This document shows, one piece after another, positions 27,027 through 35,932 of a stretch of DNA of 64,000 nucleotides. Source of the DNA: Polaribacter haliotis (GTDB lineage: Bacteria > Bacteroidota > Bacteroidia > Flavobacteriales > Flavobacteriaceae); assembly GCF_014784055.1 (NCBI RefSeq), contig NZ_CP061813.1, forward strand, positions 3,606,001 through 3,670,000, given 5' to 3'. A model generated the notes under the pieces. That model saw nothing but the letters and a program-made list of their open reading frames with translations. It was not told where the DNA came from and did not search any database. Each line of letters begins with the position of its first letter. Positions within the stretch are counted from its first letter, which is position 1. Position numbers and translations under genes: made by a program.

Positions 27027-27075
27027 TTTCCTTCTTCCAGCTTCACGCTTCCATCTTTACAACTTCCAACTTCTT
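27027..27075. repeat. CTTCCAACTTC satellite
   Basis: A short run of CTTCCA, CTTCAC and AACTTCCAACTTC words, downstream of the lptD stop. It belongs to the same family as the satellites at 57.8-59.2 kb. Confidence 0.7.
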
Positions 27076-27076
27076 T

Positions 27077-29770
27077 CTAAAACAACCTTCTATCTGGTGG
27101 CTTATTTTTATCCCATTTTAAATCTGCTAAAACAGAAGATTTTACACCAATAAAAAACGTGTAAGAAGAGTTTGTTCCAAAAGGAACCCAGTTAAAATTG
27201 AACTGCCAGCTATCTAAATCTCTCGAAAAATTAAATCTCGAAAATGTAAATGCACCACCTTTAAAATCGTAACCAGAAGAATAACCAACTTTCCATTTTG
27301 GAGATAATTCTAAATTACCACTAAACATTAAACTTTGTACCCCAATTTCACCAGGATCGACACCATTATTTATATAGTTTGTGGAATATGCTAAATTAAT
27401 AGACCAAGGAATATCTGAGTTGAATAATTTGGCAGTTTTATTTTTATCTTCTTTACTTGAATTAGCATTATTTCTTGGACCAAACCTATCTGTTGGATTT
27501 ATATCTGCGCCAATAACATCTGGTGGATTGTTAGCAGAATTTGTATTACTGTTTTTATCTTCTTTATTACCCTTTTTAAAATCGGCACTAGAAATAGAGT
27601 AGTTTGCAGTTATACTTGCGTTTGTTAATCTTGGTAAACCTGCATTAAACTCATCTATTCTTATAATAGATCCATTCGATTCAACTGTTTTATATGGATC
27701 TAAAGAACCACTTAAATTAACGGCTAACTTATCTTTAAAGAAACGAGTTCCTGCAGAAAAGCTAATAGGAGACCATCGTAAACTATCTGCAGCAATGTTG
27801 TAGGAAGTATTAAAGTTTAAGTTGTTTAAAAGTGTTATTTTCTTATCTTCTTCATCACTATCTGGGTCATCTGAGGCGACTTTTGCCTCTAAAACATTAT
27901 TTAAAGAAATTCCAATTGAATTACTTAATCCTGCAGATGGTGCTCTGTATAAACTATTATCAAAAATAGTATAATTTTCAAAATCTAAGGGGTCTGCACT
28001 TTTTCGGACTTGTTTTATGTACTGGCTTCCAAAATCTGGTCTATAAGAATAAGAGATAGAGGGTCTAAATGTGTGTCTAATCGTTTTTAATTTCCCTTTT
28101 TTAAAGTTGAAAGTACCATATATATTTGTAGATAAGCTAACCCCTAAATTATAGGTTCTAAAAGATTTAAATCCAATTAAAGAATCGGTTCTAATTTCGG
28201 CATTAATTGGATCATATTCTTTTTCTATATAATTAAAGTTCCAAGATTCTTCGTAATTGGCACTTGGCGAAATTGTAAAGTATTTAAAAGCTTTTAAATT
28301 GGTGTTTGTACCTGTTTTATGTTGCATTCCAGATCTTGCAGTTTCAAACATTTTTGCTGTTAAAAAATCGTCTTCATTTGTATTTATTAAATACTGTCCT
28401 TGCAAAGTATAGTTAAAACCCATTTTTTGAATTGGGTTTTTCTTAACACCTCCTTTACCTGCGAATGGATAAATACGATTCATATTTACTGTTAAAGAAG
28501 GCAAAGTCATTGTAATTTCGTTTGTATTCGTGTTTTGTTGATGTGTTGCTGTTACATTCATATTAAATGGTGTACCAACAAAAGTTTTACTATAATTTAC
28601 AGAAGAATTAAAAGTGTTTGTTTGCGATTGAGAAATATTAACCTGATTTAAAGACTCTCTAAAAAAACGACTACTTCCTAAATTTACAGAAGCTGTAAAC
28701 CTGGAGTTTGGACTCGCTTTAGAATCTTGATTATGTGACCAACGTAAATTAAAGTTATTAGATTTAGAAAAATCGTCGAAACCACGAATACCACTAATTA
28801 TATTTTCGAAATTAAAACTAAAGGAACCATTAAAGCGATATCTTTTATTGTAGTTGGAATTTGCTCGAAAACCCCAAGTTCCATTAGAATAAACATCGCC
28901 AGTAATACCAAGGTCTATATAATCGCTAATTGCAAAATAATAACCACCATTTTGAAAACCAATTCCTCTAGAGGAGCTACCAGTATCGAATGCAGGAATT
29001 AAAAAACCAGAAACACTTGTTTCTGATAATGGAAAATAAGCAAAAGGTAAAATAATTGGAGTTGGTATATCTGCTAAAACTAAATTACTAGAACCTACAA
29101 TAATCTTTTTCCCAGGTACTAATTTTGCTTTATTTGTTGCAATATAATAGTCTGGGTTTTCTTTTTCTGAAGTTGTAAAACGTATTTTTCGTACATAAAT
29201 AGTAGAATCATTTACTCTTTTGGTTTTTTCGCCATAAGTAAACATTTCTCCTTGCTTTGTTTTTAAACCGTAAATTAAAGCTCTTTTAGATTTAAAATTA
29301 TATACAATAGAATCTTGTTCGGTTTCTTCGCTTCCTTGTTTAAAAATAGGACGTTGTACATATCCTGTACTATCTTTTATTCCTTTAGCAAATAGTGTGT
29401 TTTTTTTATAATCTACAATTATAATTCCTGCTTTTAAGTCTATATCAGTATAAGTAATATTAGCTTCATTATACAAAGTAACCGTTTTGTTTTTTGCATC
29501 CTGTATTGTGTAGTCTGTAGCAACATGTGTAATAACATCCTCTATACTTTCCTTAGGTTTTATAGTGTCTAAAGAAATAGTATCCTTTTTTTTAAGTAAA
29601 AAAGTGTCTTTTTTAAGGGGTAGAATCGTATCTTTTTTGGGCGGAGATATTGTATCTCTTATGCCAAGAGGAACAACCGTTTTTTTAATTGGTTTTATAT
29701 CTTGAGAAAACCCTAACTTTATAAAAAAGAAGCAGCAAAATAAAAGTATGTATGATAGGTTTGTTTGCAA
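27077..29770 (-). CDS. lptD: LPS-assembly protein LptD-like outer membrane protein
   Basis: The 897-residue protein has a signal peptide (LLFCCFFFIKLGFSQ), a low-complexity KKDT-rich linker (about residues 28-70), an LptA/OstA-like beta-jellyroll segment (VTLYNEANITYTDIDLKAGIIIVDYKKNTLFA), and a long C-terminal beta barrel with alternating aromatic strands. A GYFSPA-like region reads PFAYFPLSETSVSGFLIPAF, typical of LptD. LptD inserts lipopolysaccharide into the outer leaflet with LptE. It is divergent from the amidase gene, placing two envelope genes at one control region. Confidence 0.88.
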   Translation of the reverse strand: MQTNLSYILLFCCFFFIKLGFSQDIKPIKKTVVPLGIRDTISPPKKDTILPLKKDTFLLKKKDTISLDTIKPKESIEDVITHVATDYTIQDAKNKTVTLYNEANITYTDIDLKAGIIIVDYKKNTLFAKGIKDSTGYVQRPIFKQGSEETEQDSIVYNFKSKRALIYGLKTKQGEMFTYGEKTKRVNDSTIYVRKIRFTTSEKENPDYYIATNKAKLVPGKKIIVGSSNLVLADIPTPIILPFAYFPLSETSVSGFLIPAFDTGSSSRGIGFQNGGYYFAISDYIDLGITGDVYSNGTWGFRANSNYNKRYRFNGSFSFNFENIISGIRGFDDFSKSNNFNLRWSHNQDSKASPNSRFTASVNLGSSRFFRESLNQVNISQSQTNTFNSSVNYSKTFVGTPFNMNVTATHQQNTNTNEITMTLPSLTVNMNRIYPFAGKGGVKKNPIQKMGFNYTLQGQYLINTNEDDFLTAKMFETARSGMQHKTGTNTNLKAFKYFTISPSANYEESWNFNYIEKEYDPINAEIRTDSLIGFKSFRTYNLGVSLSTNIYGTFNFKKGKLKTIRHTFRPSISYSYRPDFGSQYIKQVRKSADPLDFENYTIFDNSLYRAPSAGLSNSIGISLNNVLEAKVASDDPDSDEEDKKITLLNNLNFNTSYNIAADSLRWSPISFSAGTRFFKDKLAVNLSGSLDPYKTVESNGSIIRIDEFNAGLPRLTNASITANYSISSADFKKGNKEDKNSNTNSANNPPDVIGADINPTDRFGPRNNANSSKEDKNKTAKLFNSDIPWSINLAYSTNYINNGVDPGEIGVQSLMFSGNLELSPKWKVGYSSGYDFKGGAFTFSRFNFSRDLDSWQFNFNWVPFGTNSSYTFFIGVKSSVLADLKWDKNKPPDRRLF

Positions 29771-29791
29771 TGCTTTAAATACTATTTTTGT
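29761..29791 (+). promoter_or_regulatory. Promoter of the amidase gene
   Basis: TTTG (29761-29764) and TATTTTTG (29784-29791) are separated by 19 bp, an exact match to the Bacteroidota consensus. Transcription should begin near 29798. The -33 box lies inside the first codons of lptD. Confidence 0.7.
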
Positions 29792-29841
29792 ATGCGAGTA
29801 AAAATATGGCTCAATAATTGAAGTTCCAAATTAATAGACGC

Positions 29842-29869
29842 CAAAATTAGTTAAATTTTATTGATGCAA
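29842..29869 (-). promoter_or_regulatory. Promoter of lptD
   Basis: On the minus strand TTG (29869-29867), 17 bp and TAATTTTG (29849-29842) form a good promoter about 70 bp before lptD. The TTG lies just inside the amidase coding sequence, so the two divergent transcripts would overlap at their 5' ends. Confidence 0.65.
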
Positions 29870-30955
29870 TCCCAACAAAAACACAAAAATCTAAATAAAA
29901 AGAAAAATCTTTTTCTTTTATTCGTATTACTCTTTTTTTTAAGCGGTATAAATACACTTGTAGCACAAAAACAATATACTGTAGTTTTAGATGCTGGCCA
30001 TGGAGGAAAAGATCCTGGTAACTTAGGAAATGGTTTTAAAGAAAAGAATATCGCATTAAAGGTAGCTCTATTGGTAGGTAAAAAATTAAAGAGTAAAAAA
30101 GATGTAAAAGTAATTTTTACTCGAAATAAAGATGTTTTTATAGATTTATGGAAAAGAGGAGACATTGCAAATAATTCTAAGGCAGATTTATTTGTCTCTA
30201 TTCATTGCGATTCGCATACCTCAAATGCATATGGAGCAGGAACTTTTGTATTAGGGTTAAGAGGAAACAAAAAAAACCTAGAAATTGCTAAACGAGAAAA
30301 TGCAGTAATTTTATTAGAAGATAATTTTAAAGATAAATATAAAGGTTTCGACCCAAATTCGGCAGAATCTGTAATTGGCTTGTCATTGCTTCAAGAAGAG
30401 AATTTAGATAAGAGTTTGGCTTTAGCAAGTATTATTCAGAATAATTTTTCTTTAAAATTAAAAAGAAACGATAGAAAAGTTAAACAAGATAATTTTCAGG
30501 TTTTAAGGGAGACGATTATGCCTAGTGTTTTAGTAGAATTAGGCTTTTTAACAAATAAAAAAGAAGGTAGGTATTTAAACTCAAAAAAAGGACAAACACA
30601 AATGGCAAATGCAATTGCAGATGCTATTTATAATTATGTAAATAACCTTAAATTAAATACTGTTATAGAAGAAGTTACAACAAACGAGTTTAAAAGCGAA
30701 ATAGAATATAAGATACAAATAGCTTCAGGTAAAAATAAAATTGCAGAAAAATCTTATAATTTTAAAGGATTAAAAGATGTTAAAAGGGTTAAAATTGGTT
30801 CTTTTTATAAATATTATTATGGGAATACATATTCTTATAATATGGTAAAAGAGTCCTTAAAGAAAGCAAAATCAAAAGGATATAAAACCGCATTTATTAT
30901 AGCTTTTAAAGATGGGAAAAAAATACCTCTTAAAGAAGCTGTAAAAATGAAGTAA
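29864..30955 (+). CDS. N-acetylmuramoyl-L-alanine amidase with C-terminal SPOR-like region
   Basis: The enzyme splits the amide bond between muramic acid and the peptide stem of peptidoglycan. I chose the ATG at 29864; a TTG codon directly before it is also possible. A signal anchor covers about residues 14-34. The Amidase_3 domain has the zinc histidine in VVLDAGHGGKDPG, the glutamate in KEKNIALKV and the second histidine in LFVSIHCDSH, with VLVELGFLTN near its end. The last 80 residues (YKIQIASGKNKI to KKIPLKEAVK) look like a SPOR septal peptidoglycan-binding module. The same ending is seen in two small proteins at 34.2-34.9 kb. Confidence 0.93.
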   Translation: MQSQQKHKNLNKKKNLFLLFVLLFFLSGINTLVAQKQYTVVLDAGHGGKDPGNLGNGFKEKNIALKVALLVGKKLKSKKDVKVIFTRNKDVFIDLWKRGDIANNSKADLFVSIHCDSHTSNAYGAGTFVLGLRGNKKNLEIAKRENAVILLEDNFKDKYKGFDPNSAESVIGLSLLQEENLDKSLALASIIQNNFSLKLKRNDRKVKQDNFQVLRETIMPSVLVELGFLTNKKEGRYLNSKKGQTQMANAIADAIYNYVNNLKLNTVIEEVTTNEFKSEIEYKIQIASGKNKIAEKSYNFKGLKDVKRVKIGSFYKYYYGNTYSYNMVKESLKKAKSKGYKTAFIIAFKDGKKIPLKEAVKMK

Positions 30956-31007
30956 GATTGAGTGTTACTCGCAAAAATTAAGTAATATTGTGTAAGAAAT
31001 AGAAAGA

Positions 31008-31961
31008 ATGACAAAAGAATTAAAAATAGGAATCGTAGCAGTTGTAATTATTGCATGTTCAATTTGGGGTTTTAATTTCCTTAAAGGACAAAATTTATTA
31101 GATTCTGGAACCCGAATTTTTAAAGTAGAGTATGGTAAAATTGGAGGGTTAACAAGATCTAGTGCTGTAACAATAAATGGATTAAAAGTAGGTAAAGTCG
31201 ATAAAATTGAATTTGATACATCAGAAGAAAGAAGAGGGCATTTAATAGTTACTTTTATTGTAGAAAACGAATTTCAATTCTCTAAAAGTAGCGTTGTAAG
31301 AATTTACTCTCCAAATCCATTAAGTGGTTCTAATTTAGCTATTGTTCCAAATTACGAAGGAGAAATGGCAGTTTCTGGAGATTTATTAAAAGGAGAAATG
31401 GAAGAAAGTTTATTTACTTCGATTGGAGAACGATTAAATCCATTACAACAAAAAATTGAAAAAGTAATTGTTAGAGCGGATACTTTATTCAGCGGAATTA
31501 ATAAAATTTTAAATGACGATACTGTAGAAGGTATTAATAGCTCAGTTTCCAATTTAGCAGCTACAATTAGTGATATAAGACAAACAGTAAAATCCGTAAA
31601 TTCGATGGTTGTAGACAATCAAGAGAATTTAAAAGTAACACTATTAAATACAAAACAAATTACAGGAAATTTAAGTAGATTGTCAGATAGTTTAACTACT
31701 GTAAATATCAATCAAATAGTTCAAAAAGCAGAAAACGCTGTAGATAATTTTAACGAATTGTCTACAAAAATGAACTCAGGAGAGGGGTCAATTGCGAAGT
31801 TAATCAACGACAAAAAAATGTACGATAATCTAGAAGCTGCAACTAAGGAATTAGAAGAGCTGCTTAGAGATATCAAACTAAATCCAAAGAGATATGTTCA
31901 TTTCTCTCTTTTCGGAAAAAGCCCAGGTCCTTACGAAGAAGTAGAAAAAGTGAAAGAATAA
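31008..31961 (+). CDS. MCE/MlaD-family lipid transport protein
   Basis: The 317-residue protein has one N-terminal membrane anchor (residues 5-25), an MCE domain (about residues 37-115, with YGKIGGLTRSSAVTINGLKVGKVDKIEF) and a long helical tail. MCE proteins form hexameric rings or tubes that carry phospholipids between membranes, usually with an MlaE permease and MlaF ATPase. Neither partner is nearby, so they must be elsewhere. It lies 52 bp after the amidase gene and is probably co-transcribed. Confidence 0.92.
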   Translation: MTKELKIGIVAVVIIACSIWGFNFLKGQNLLDSGTRIFKVEYGKIGGLTRSSAVTINGLKVGKVDKIEFDTSEERRGHLIVTFIVENEFQFSKSSVVRIYSPNPLSGSNLAIVPNYEGEMAVSGDLLKGEMEESLFTSIGERLNPLQQKIEKVIVRADTLFSGINKILNDDTVEGINSSVSNLAATISDIRQTVKSVNSMVVDNQENLKVTLLNTKQITGNLSRLSDSLTTVNINQIVQKAENAVDNFNELSTKMNSGEGSIAKLINDKKMYDNLEAATKELEELLRDIKLNPKRYVHFSLFGKSPGPYEEVEKVKE

Positions 31962-31978
31962 TTTAATTAACCATATAT

Positions 31979-33295
31979 ATGCAATACCTACCAAACATAC
32001 TTTTTGCCATTGCTTTAATTGCTGGTATCGGTTTTTTTGCGATGAATATTCGCAAACTAACTAGAAATATCAAACTCGGAAAAGATATCAACAGAACAGA
32101 TAATAAATCTGAGCGTTGGAAAAATATGATTAAAATTGCTTTAGGGCAATCTAAAATGGTTCGAAGACCATTTTCCGGTTTCTTACATATTATTGTTTAC
32201 GTTGGTTTTATCATCATAAATATAGAAGTTTTAGAAATTATTATTGATGGAATTTTTGGAACCCATAGAATCTTTCAAGGATTTCTAGGAGATTCTTTTT
32301 ACGGTTTCTTAATTGGAACTTTCGAAGTTTTAGCAGCTTTGGTTTTTATCGCAGTTATATTATTTTGGACGCGTAGAAACGTAGCAAATATAAAGCGTTT
32401 TTTAAGCAGAGAAATGAAAGGGTGGCCAAAGAACGATGGGAATTTTATTTTGTATTTCGAAATGGTTTTAATGTCACTTTTTTTGGTAATGAATGCTACA
32501 GATCTAGCTTTTCAACAAGCAGGAGTTGGAAATCCAATAAGTCAATTTATTGCGCCTTTATTTGATGGTTTTTCTCCAGAGACACTACATACTATCGAAA
32601 GAACAGCTTGGTGGATTCATATTTTGGGGATTTTAGTTTTCTTAAACTATTTATATTATTCAAAACATTTACATATTCTATTAGCATTTCCAAATACATT
32701 TTTTGCGAATTTAAAGCCAAAAGGACAGTTTAATAATTTAGCATCTGTTACCAATGAAGTAAAATTAATGATGGACCCAGATGCAGACCCGTATGCAACT
32801 CCAGAAACTGGAGAAGAAGAGGTTGTTCCAGAAAAATTTGGAGCCTCTGAAGTTACCGACTTAAACTGGGTACAATTATTAAATGCTTATACGTGTACAG
32901 AATGTGGACGTTGTACATCTTCTTGTCCTGCAAATTTAACAGGTAAAAAATTATCTCCTCGTAAAATTATGATGGACACCAGAGATCGATTGGAAGAAGT
33001 TGGTAGAAATATTGATGCGAATGGGGGAACATTTAAAGATGATGGAAAGCAATTATTAAACGATTACATTTCACCAGAAGAACTATGGGCGTGTACAAGT
33101 TGTAATGCTTGTGTAGAAGAATGTCCTGTAAATATAGATCCACTTTCTATAATTATGGATATGAGAAGATATTTAGTTATGGAAGAAAGTGCAGCACCAC
33201 AAGAATTAAATATGATGATGACCAACATCGAAAATAATGGTGCACCTTGGCAATACAATCAACAAGATAGGTTGAATTGGGCTAATGAAGAATAA
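31979..33295 (+). CDS. Membrane (Fe-S)-binding oxidoreductase, HdrC/nitrate reductase gamma-like fusion
   Basis: The 438-residue protein has about five membrane helices (residues 1-240) with histidines that could bind haem, like the nitrate reductase gamma subunit. A soluble domain follows with two 4Fe-4S motifs: CTECGRCTSSCP and CTSCNACVEECP. It resembles the N-terminal and ferredoxin parts of heterodisulfide-reductase-like electron carriers. The next gene supplies the matching CCG domain protein. Together they probably move electrons between the quinone pool and an unknown partner. Confidence 0.9.
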   Translation: MQYLPNILFAIALIAGIGFFAMNIRKLTRNIKLGKDINRTDNKSERWKNMIKIALGQSKMVRRPFSGFLHIIVYVGFIIINIEVLEIIIDGIFGTHRIFQGFLGDSFYGFLIGTFEVLAALVFIAVILFWTRRNVANIKRFLSREMKGWPKNDGNFILYFEMVLMSLFLVMNATDLAFQQAGVGNPISQFIAPLFDGFSPETLHTIERTAWWIHILGILVFLNYLYYSKHLHILLAFPNTFFANLKPKGQFNNLASVTNEVKLMMDPDADPYATPETGEEEVVPEKFGASEVTDLNWVQLLNAYTCTECGRCTSSCPANLTGKKLSPRKIMMDTRDRLEEVGRNIDANGGTFKDDGKQLLNDYISPEELWACTSCNACVEECPVNIDPLSIIMDMRRYLVMEESAAPQELNMMMTNIENNGAPWQYNQQDRLNWANEE

Positions 33296-33367
33296 ACAAT
33301 TTTCAATAAACAATTATCAATTACGTTTTAAAACAATTCATAATTCATAATTAAAAATTTGTAATTT
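33296..33367. repeat. CAATTATCAATTA/ATTCATAATTC satellite
   Basis: An AT-rich run of near-repeated words (ATAAACAATTATCAATTA, ATTCATAATTCATAATT) separates the two Fe-S oxidoreductase genes. It has no coding potential. It is one of several types of word-repeat gap filler in this window. Confidence 0.55.
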
Positions 33368-34147
33368 ATGATAGTACCAACAATGGCAGAAATGATGGCT
33401 CAGGGAAAACAACCAGAAGTATTGTTTTGGGTGGGAGCAGCAGGAAGTTATGATGATAGAGCTAAGAAAATATCAAGAGCATTCGTAAAAATATTACATG
33501 CAGCAAACGTAGATTTTGCAGTTTTAGGAACCGAAGAATCTTCTACTGGAGATGCAGCAAAAAGAGCAGGAAACGAGTTTTTGTTTCAAATGCAGGCAAT
33601 GATGAATATTGAAGTTCTAAATGGTTACGAAGTAAAGAAAATTGTTACTTGCGACCCACATTCTTTCAATACTTTAAAAAATGAATACCCAGAATTAGGA
33701 GGTAAGTATCAAGTTTATCATCACACACAATTTATTCAAAATTTAATTTCTGAAGGACGTTTAAAAATAGACGAAACTACTTTACAAGGAAAAAGAGTTA
33801 CTTTTCACGACCCATGTTATTTAGGAAGAGCAAACGAAGTTTACGAATCTCCACGTGATTTAATTCGCAGATTAGGTGTTAATTTAACCGAAATGAAACG
33901 TAACAAAAGTACAGCTTTGTGCTGTGGAGCTGGTGGAGCACAAATGTTTAAAGATGCAGAGGCAGGAGATAAAGAAGTAAATGTATTAAGAACAGAAGAT
34001 GCTTTAGAAACGAAACCAGAAATTATCGCAACTGGTTGTCCTTATTGTAATACAATGATGACAGATGGAATAAAGTTTAAAGAAAAAGAAACAGAAGTTG
34101 TTGTAAAAGATATTGCAGAATTAATTGCAGAAGCTAATAATTTATAG
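33368..34147 (+). CDS. CCG-domain (Fe-S)-binding protein, LutA/GlpC/HdrB-like
   Basis: The 259-residue protein has one full cysteine-rich CCG motif (STALCCGAGGAQMFKDAE) and a second cysteine cluster (ATGCPYCNTMMTDG). HDPCYLGRANEVYESPRDLIRRLG is the family segment before it. Such domains bind a noncubane 4Fe-4S centre in HdrB, GlpC and LutA. It is the partner of the membrane Fe-S protein 72 bp upstream. The substrate is unknown. Confidence 0.92.
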   Translation: MIVPTMAEMMAQGKQPEVLFWVGAAGSYDDRAKKISRAFVKILHAANVDFAVLGTEESSTGDAAKRAGNEFLFQMQAMMNIEVLNGYEVKKIVTCDPHSFNTLKNEYPELGGKYQVYHHTQFIQNLISEGRLKIDETTLQGKRVTFHDPCYLGRANEVYESPRDLIRRLGVNLTEMKRNKSTALCCGAGGAQMFKDAEAGDKEVNVLRTEDALETKPEIIATGCPYCNTMMTDGIKFKEKETEVVVKDIAELIAEANNL

Positions 34148-34149
34148 AC

Positions 34150-34545
34150 ATGAGAAAAATTATCTTATTTATTTTTACAGCATCAATTTTTATAACTTCT
34201 AGCAAGTTTACAGCGCAAGAAAAATATGGTGAATACTTAAAAGTAATTGCTAATACTTTACCTGAGGTATATGTTAAGTCTACCGATAATTTATTTTTTA
34301 CAGTTCAAATAGCCGCATTTACCAATAAAAATAGCGAGTTAGAAAAAATTAATAATATTGTTATTGCTAGAGAAGAGGATAATTTATTTAAATATAGATT
34401 AGGAGAATTTCCTACCTACGAAGAAGCTGTAGAATATAAAAGAATTGTTTTAAGTGTTTGTAACGATGCATTTATTGTTTCTATTAAAAATGGAAAACGA
34501 ATTCATATTAAAGAAGCTTTAAAAAAGCCTTCAGCTAACTTATAA
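34150..34545 (+). CDS. Exported SPOR-domain-like small protein
   Basis: The 131-residue protein has a signal peptide (IILFIFTASIFITSSKFTAQ) and a C-terminal SPOR-like fold: FFTVQIAAFTNKN, then YRLGEFPTYEEAVEYKR, ending IKEALKK. It starts 2 bp after the CCG-domain gene. It resembles the next gene and the tail of the amidase at 29864-30955. SPOR domains bind denuded glycan strands at division sites. The link to Fe-S oxidoreductases is probably only positional. Confidence 0.75.
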   Translation: MRKIILFIFTASIFITSSKFTAQEKYGEYLKVIANTLPEVYVKSTDNLFFTVQIAAFTNKNSELEKINNIVIAREEDNLFKYRLGEFPTYEEAVEYKRIVLSVCNDAFIVSIKNGKRIHIKEALKKPSANL

Positions 34546-34556
34546 AAGTTAAAATA

Positions 34557-34946
34557 ATGAAAAAACTAATAATTTTATTTTCAATAACACTGCTATTATT
34601 TTCATGTGGAGATAAAGAAGTAAAAAAAGAAAAACAGGAAGAAATTGTAGCGCCAGTATCTACAGATCCTACTGTTAGAGACGAGGTTGTAGAAGAACAA
34701 GAACCAAGTCTTGTGTTTACAGTGCAAATTGCGGCGTTAAGAAATCCTAATAATCAATTAGCGAATTCAGAAGGTGTAAATACATTCGAAGAAAATTCAC
34801 TAACAAAATATAGGATAGGAGCTTTCGAAACTTACGAAGAAGCTAGAAGTCAAAGAAACCAATTACGTTATAAATACAAAGGTGCATTTGTACAAGCTTT
34901 GGAAAATAACCTTCCTATAAATATTAAAGAAGCATTAAAAAAATAA
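34557..34946 (+). CDS. SPOR-domain-like lipoprotein
   Basis: The 129-residue protein has a lipobox (LLLFSCGDKE), an acidic linker, and a SPOR-like domain (VFTVQIAALRNPNNQ, YRIGAFETYEEARSQRNQ, ending INIKEALKK). It is a clear paralogue of the preceding protein, but lipid anchored. It is probably peptidoglycan-associated in the periplasm. The stop codon is 2 bp before the next lipoprotein gene. Confidence 0.75.
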   Translation: MKKLIILFSITLLLFSCGDKEVKKEKQEEIVAPVSTDPTVRDEVVEEQEPSLVFTVQIAALRNPNNQLANSEGVNTFEENSLTKYRIGAFETYEEARSQRNQLRYKYKGAFVQALENNLPINIKEALKK

Positions 34947-34948
34947 TA

Positions 34949-35371
34949 ATGAAAAAAAATATATTGTTATTTTTTTTTAGTTGTGCATTATTGGCTTGTT
35001 CAGACACTAATTTATCTTTTCTTACAGATGGAGCTTCCATAACAAATGTTAAGTTTGTGGTAAAAGCTGGTGGCAATCATGTAGCAAAAATTTCTACAGT
35101 TTTTGTAGAATCTGGTTATTTTAAATTAGACGATACTTTTGATGTAAATACCTTTCCCTTTAAAAAAGAGTATAATGGAAGAGGTGTGCGAAATGCAGCA
35201 AGTACATTATTAAAATACGAAGATAAAAGTTCTAAAATAACGAGTAGCTACAGTGTTATTTTACAAATATTTCAAGATAATATGCTATTAAAAGAAGAAG
35301 AGTTTTTAATTTCTACAGTAAATAAACAAGTTTCTATAAGCGCAGGTTTTGTGGTAAGTAACGCAATTTAA
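34949..35371 (+). CDS. Hypothetical lipoprotein
   Basis: The 140-residue protein carries a lipoprotein signal (LLFFFSCALLACSD) and a beta-rich body (YFKLDDTFDVNTFPFKKEYNGRG, SYSVILQIFQDNMLLKEEEFLI). No family was recognised. It ends a run of three small exported proteins that follow the Fe-S oxidoreductase pair with almost no gaps, so it is probably co-transcribed with the two SPOR proteins. Confidence 0.7.
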   Translation: MKKNILLFFFSCALLACSDTNLSFLTDGASITNVKFVVKAGGNHVAKISTVFVESGYFKLDDTFDVNTFPFKKEYNGRGVRNAASTLLKYEDKSSKITSSYSVILQIFQDNMLLKEEEFLISTVNKQVSISAGFVVSNAI

Positions 35372-35422
35372 TAAGCATGTATTTATGCTGTTTTTAAAAT
35401 ATATACTAATAATTTTTTTTAA

Positions 35423-35932
35423 ATGGCAGATATTTTTCAAAATAATACAGTTATAGATTTTCCAGATATTTCTAAAATTGATTTTAAATCAATAGAAAAG
35501 AAATATTTAAAAGTAATTGTATTGAACATAGGTATCGTTTTTGCAGTTTTATTCACGGCCGTTTTTATTGTAGATTATAAAGATTTATTAGAATTGGAAG
35601 AATATACTATATGGCTATATGTTGCTGTTTTTATATTTTTACTAATAACGCTTTCTATAAAAATTGTTGGTTTTAAAAAAAGAAAATATGCAGTAAGAGA
35701 AAAAGATATTTCTTACAAAAACGGGATCTTTTTTAGAACGTTAACAACAGTTCCTTTTAATAGAATACAGCATGTGGAGATAGATCAAGGGCCTATTTCC
35801 CGATATTTTAATTTGGTTTCTTTAAGTGTTTTTACAGCAGGAGATAGTAGCGACGATTTAAAAATAAGTGGACTTGTAAAAGAAGAAGCAGCAAAAATTA
35901 AAGAATTTATCAGCAATCAAATAGATGGATAA
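35423..35932 (+). CDS. PH domain-containing membrane protein (YdbS-like)
   Basis: The 169-residue protein has two membrane helices (about residues 30-50 and 62-82) and a bacterial PH (bPH2, DUF304) domain: YAVREKDISYKNGIFFRTLTTVPFNRIQHVEIDQGPISRYF. It overlaps the next gene by 8 bp. YdbS/YdbT pairs of this kind occur in Gram-positive and Gram-negative bacteria; in Bacillus they were linked to resistance to the bacteriocin-like SdpC family and amylolysin. The function here is unknown. Confidence 0.88.
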   Translation: MADIFQNNTVIDFPDISKIDFKSIEKKYLKVIVLNIGIVFAVLFTAVFIVDYKDLLELEEYTIWLYVAVFIFLLITLSIKIVGFKKRKYAVREKDISYKNGIFFRTLTTVPFNRIQHVEIDQGPISRYFNLVSLSVFTAGDSSDDLKISGLVKEEAAKIKEFISNQIDG

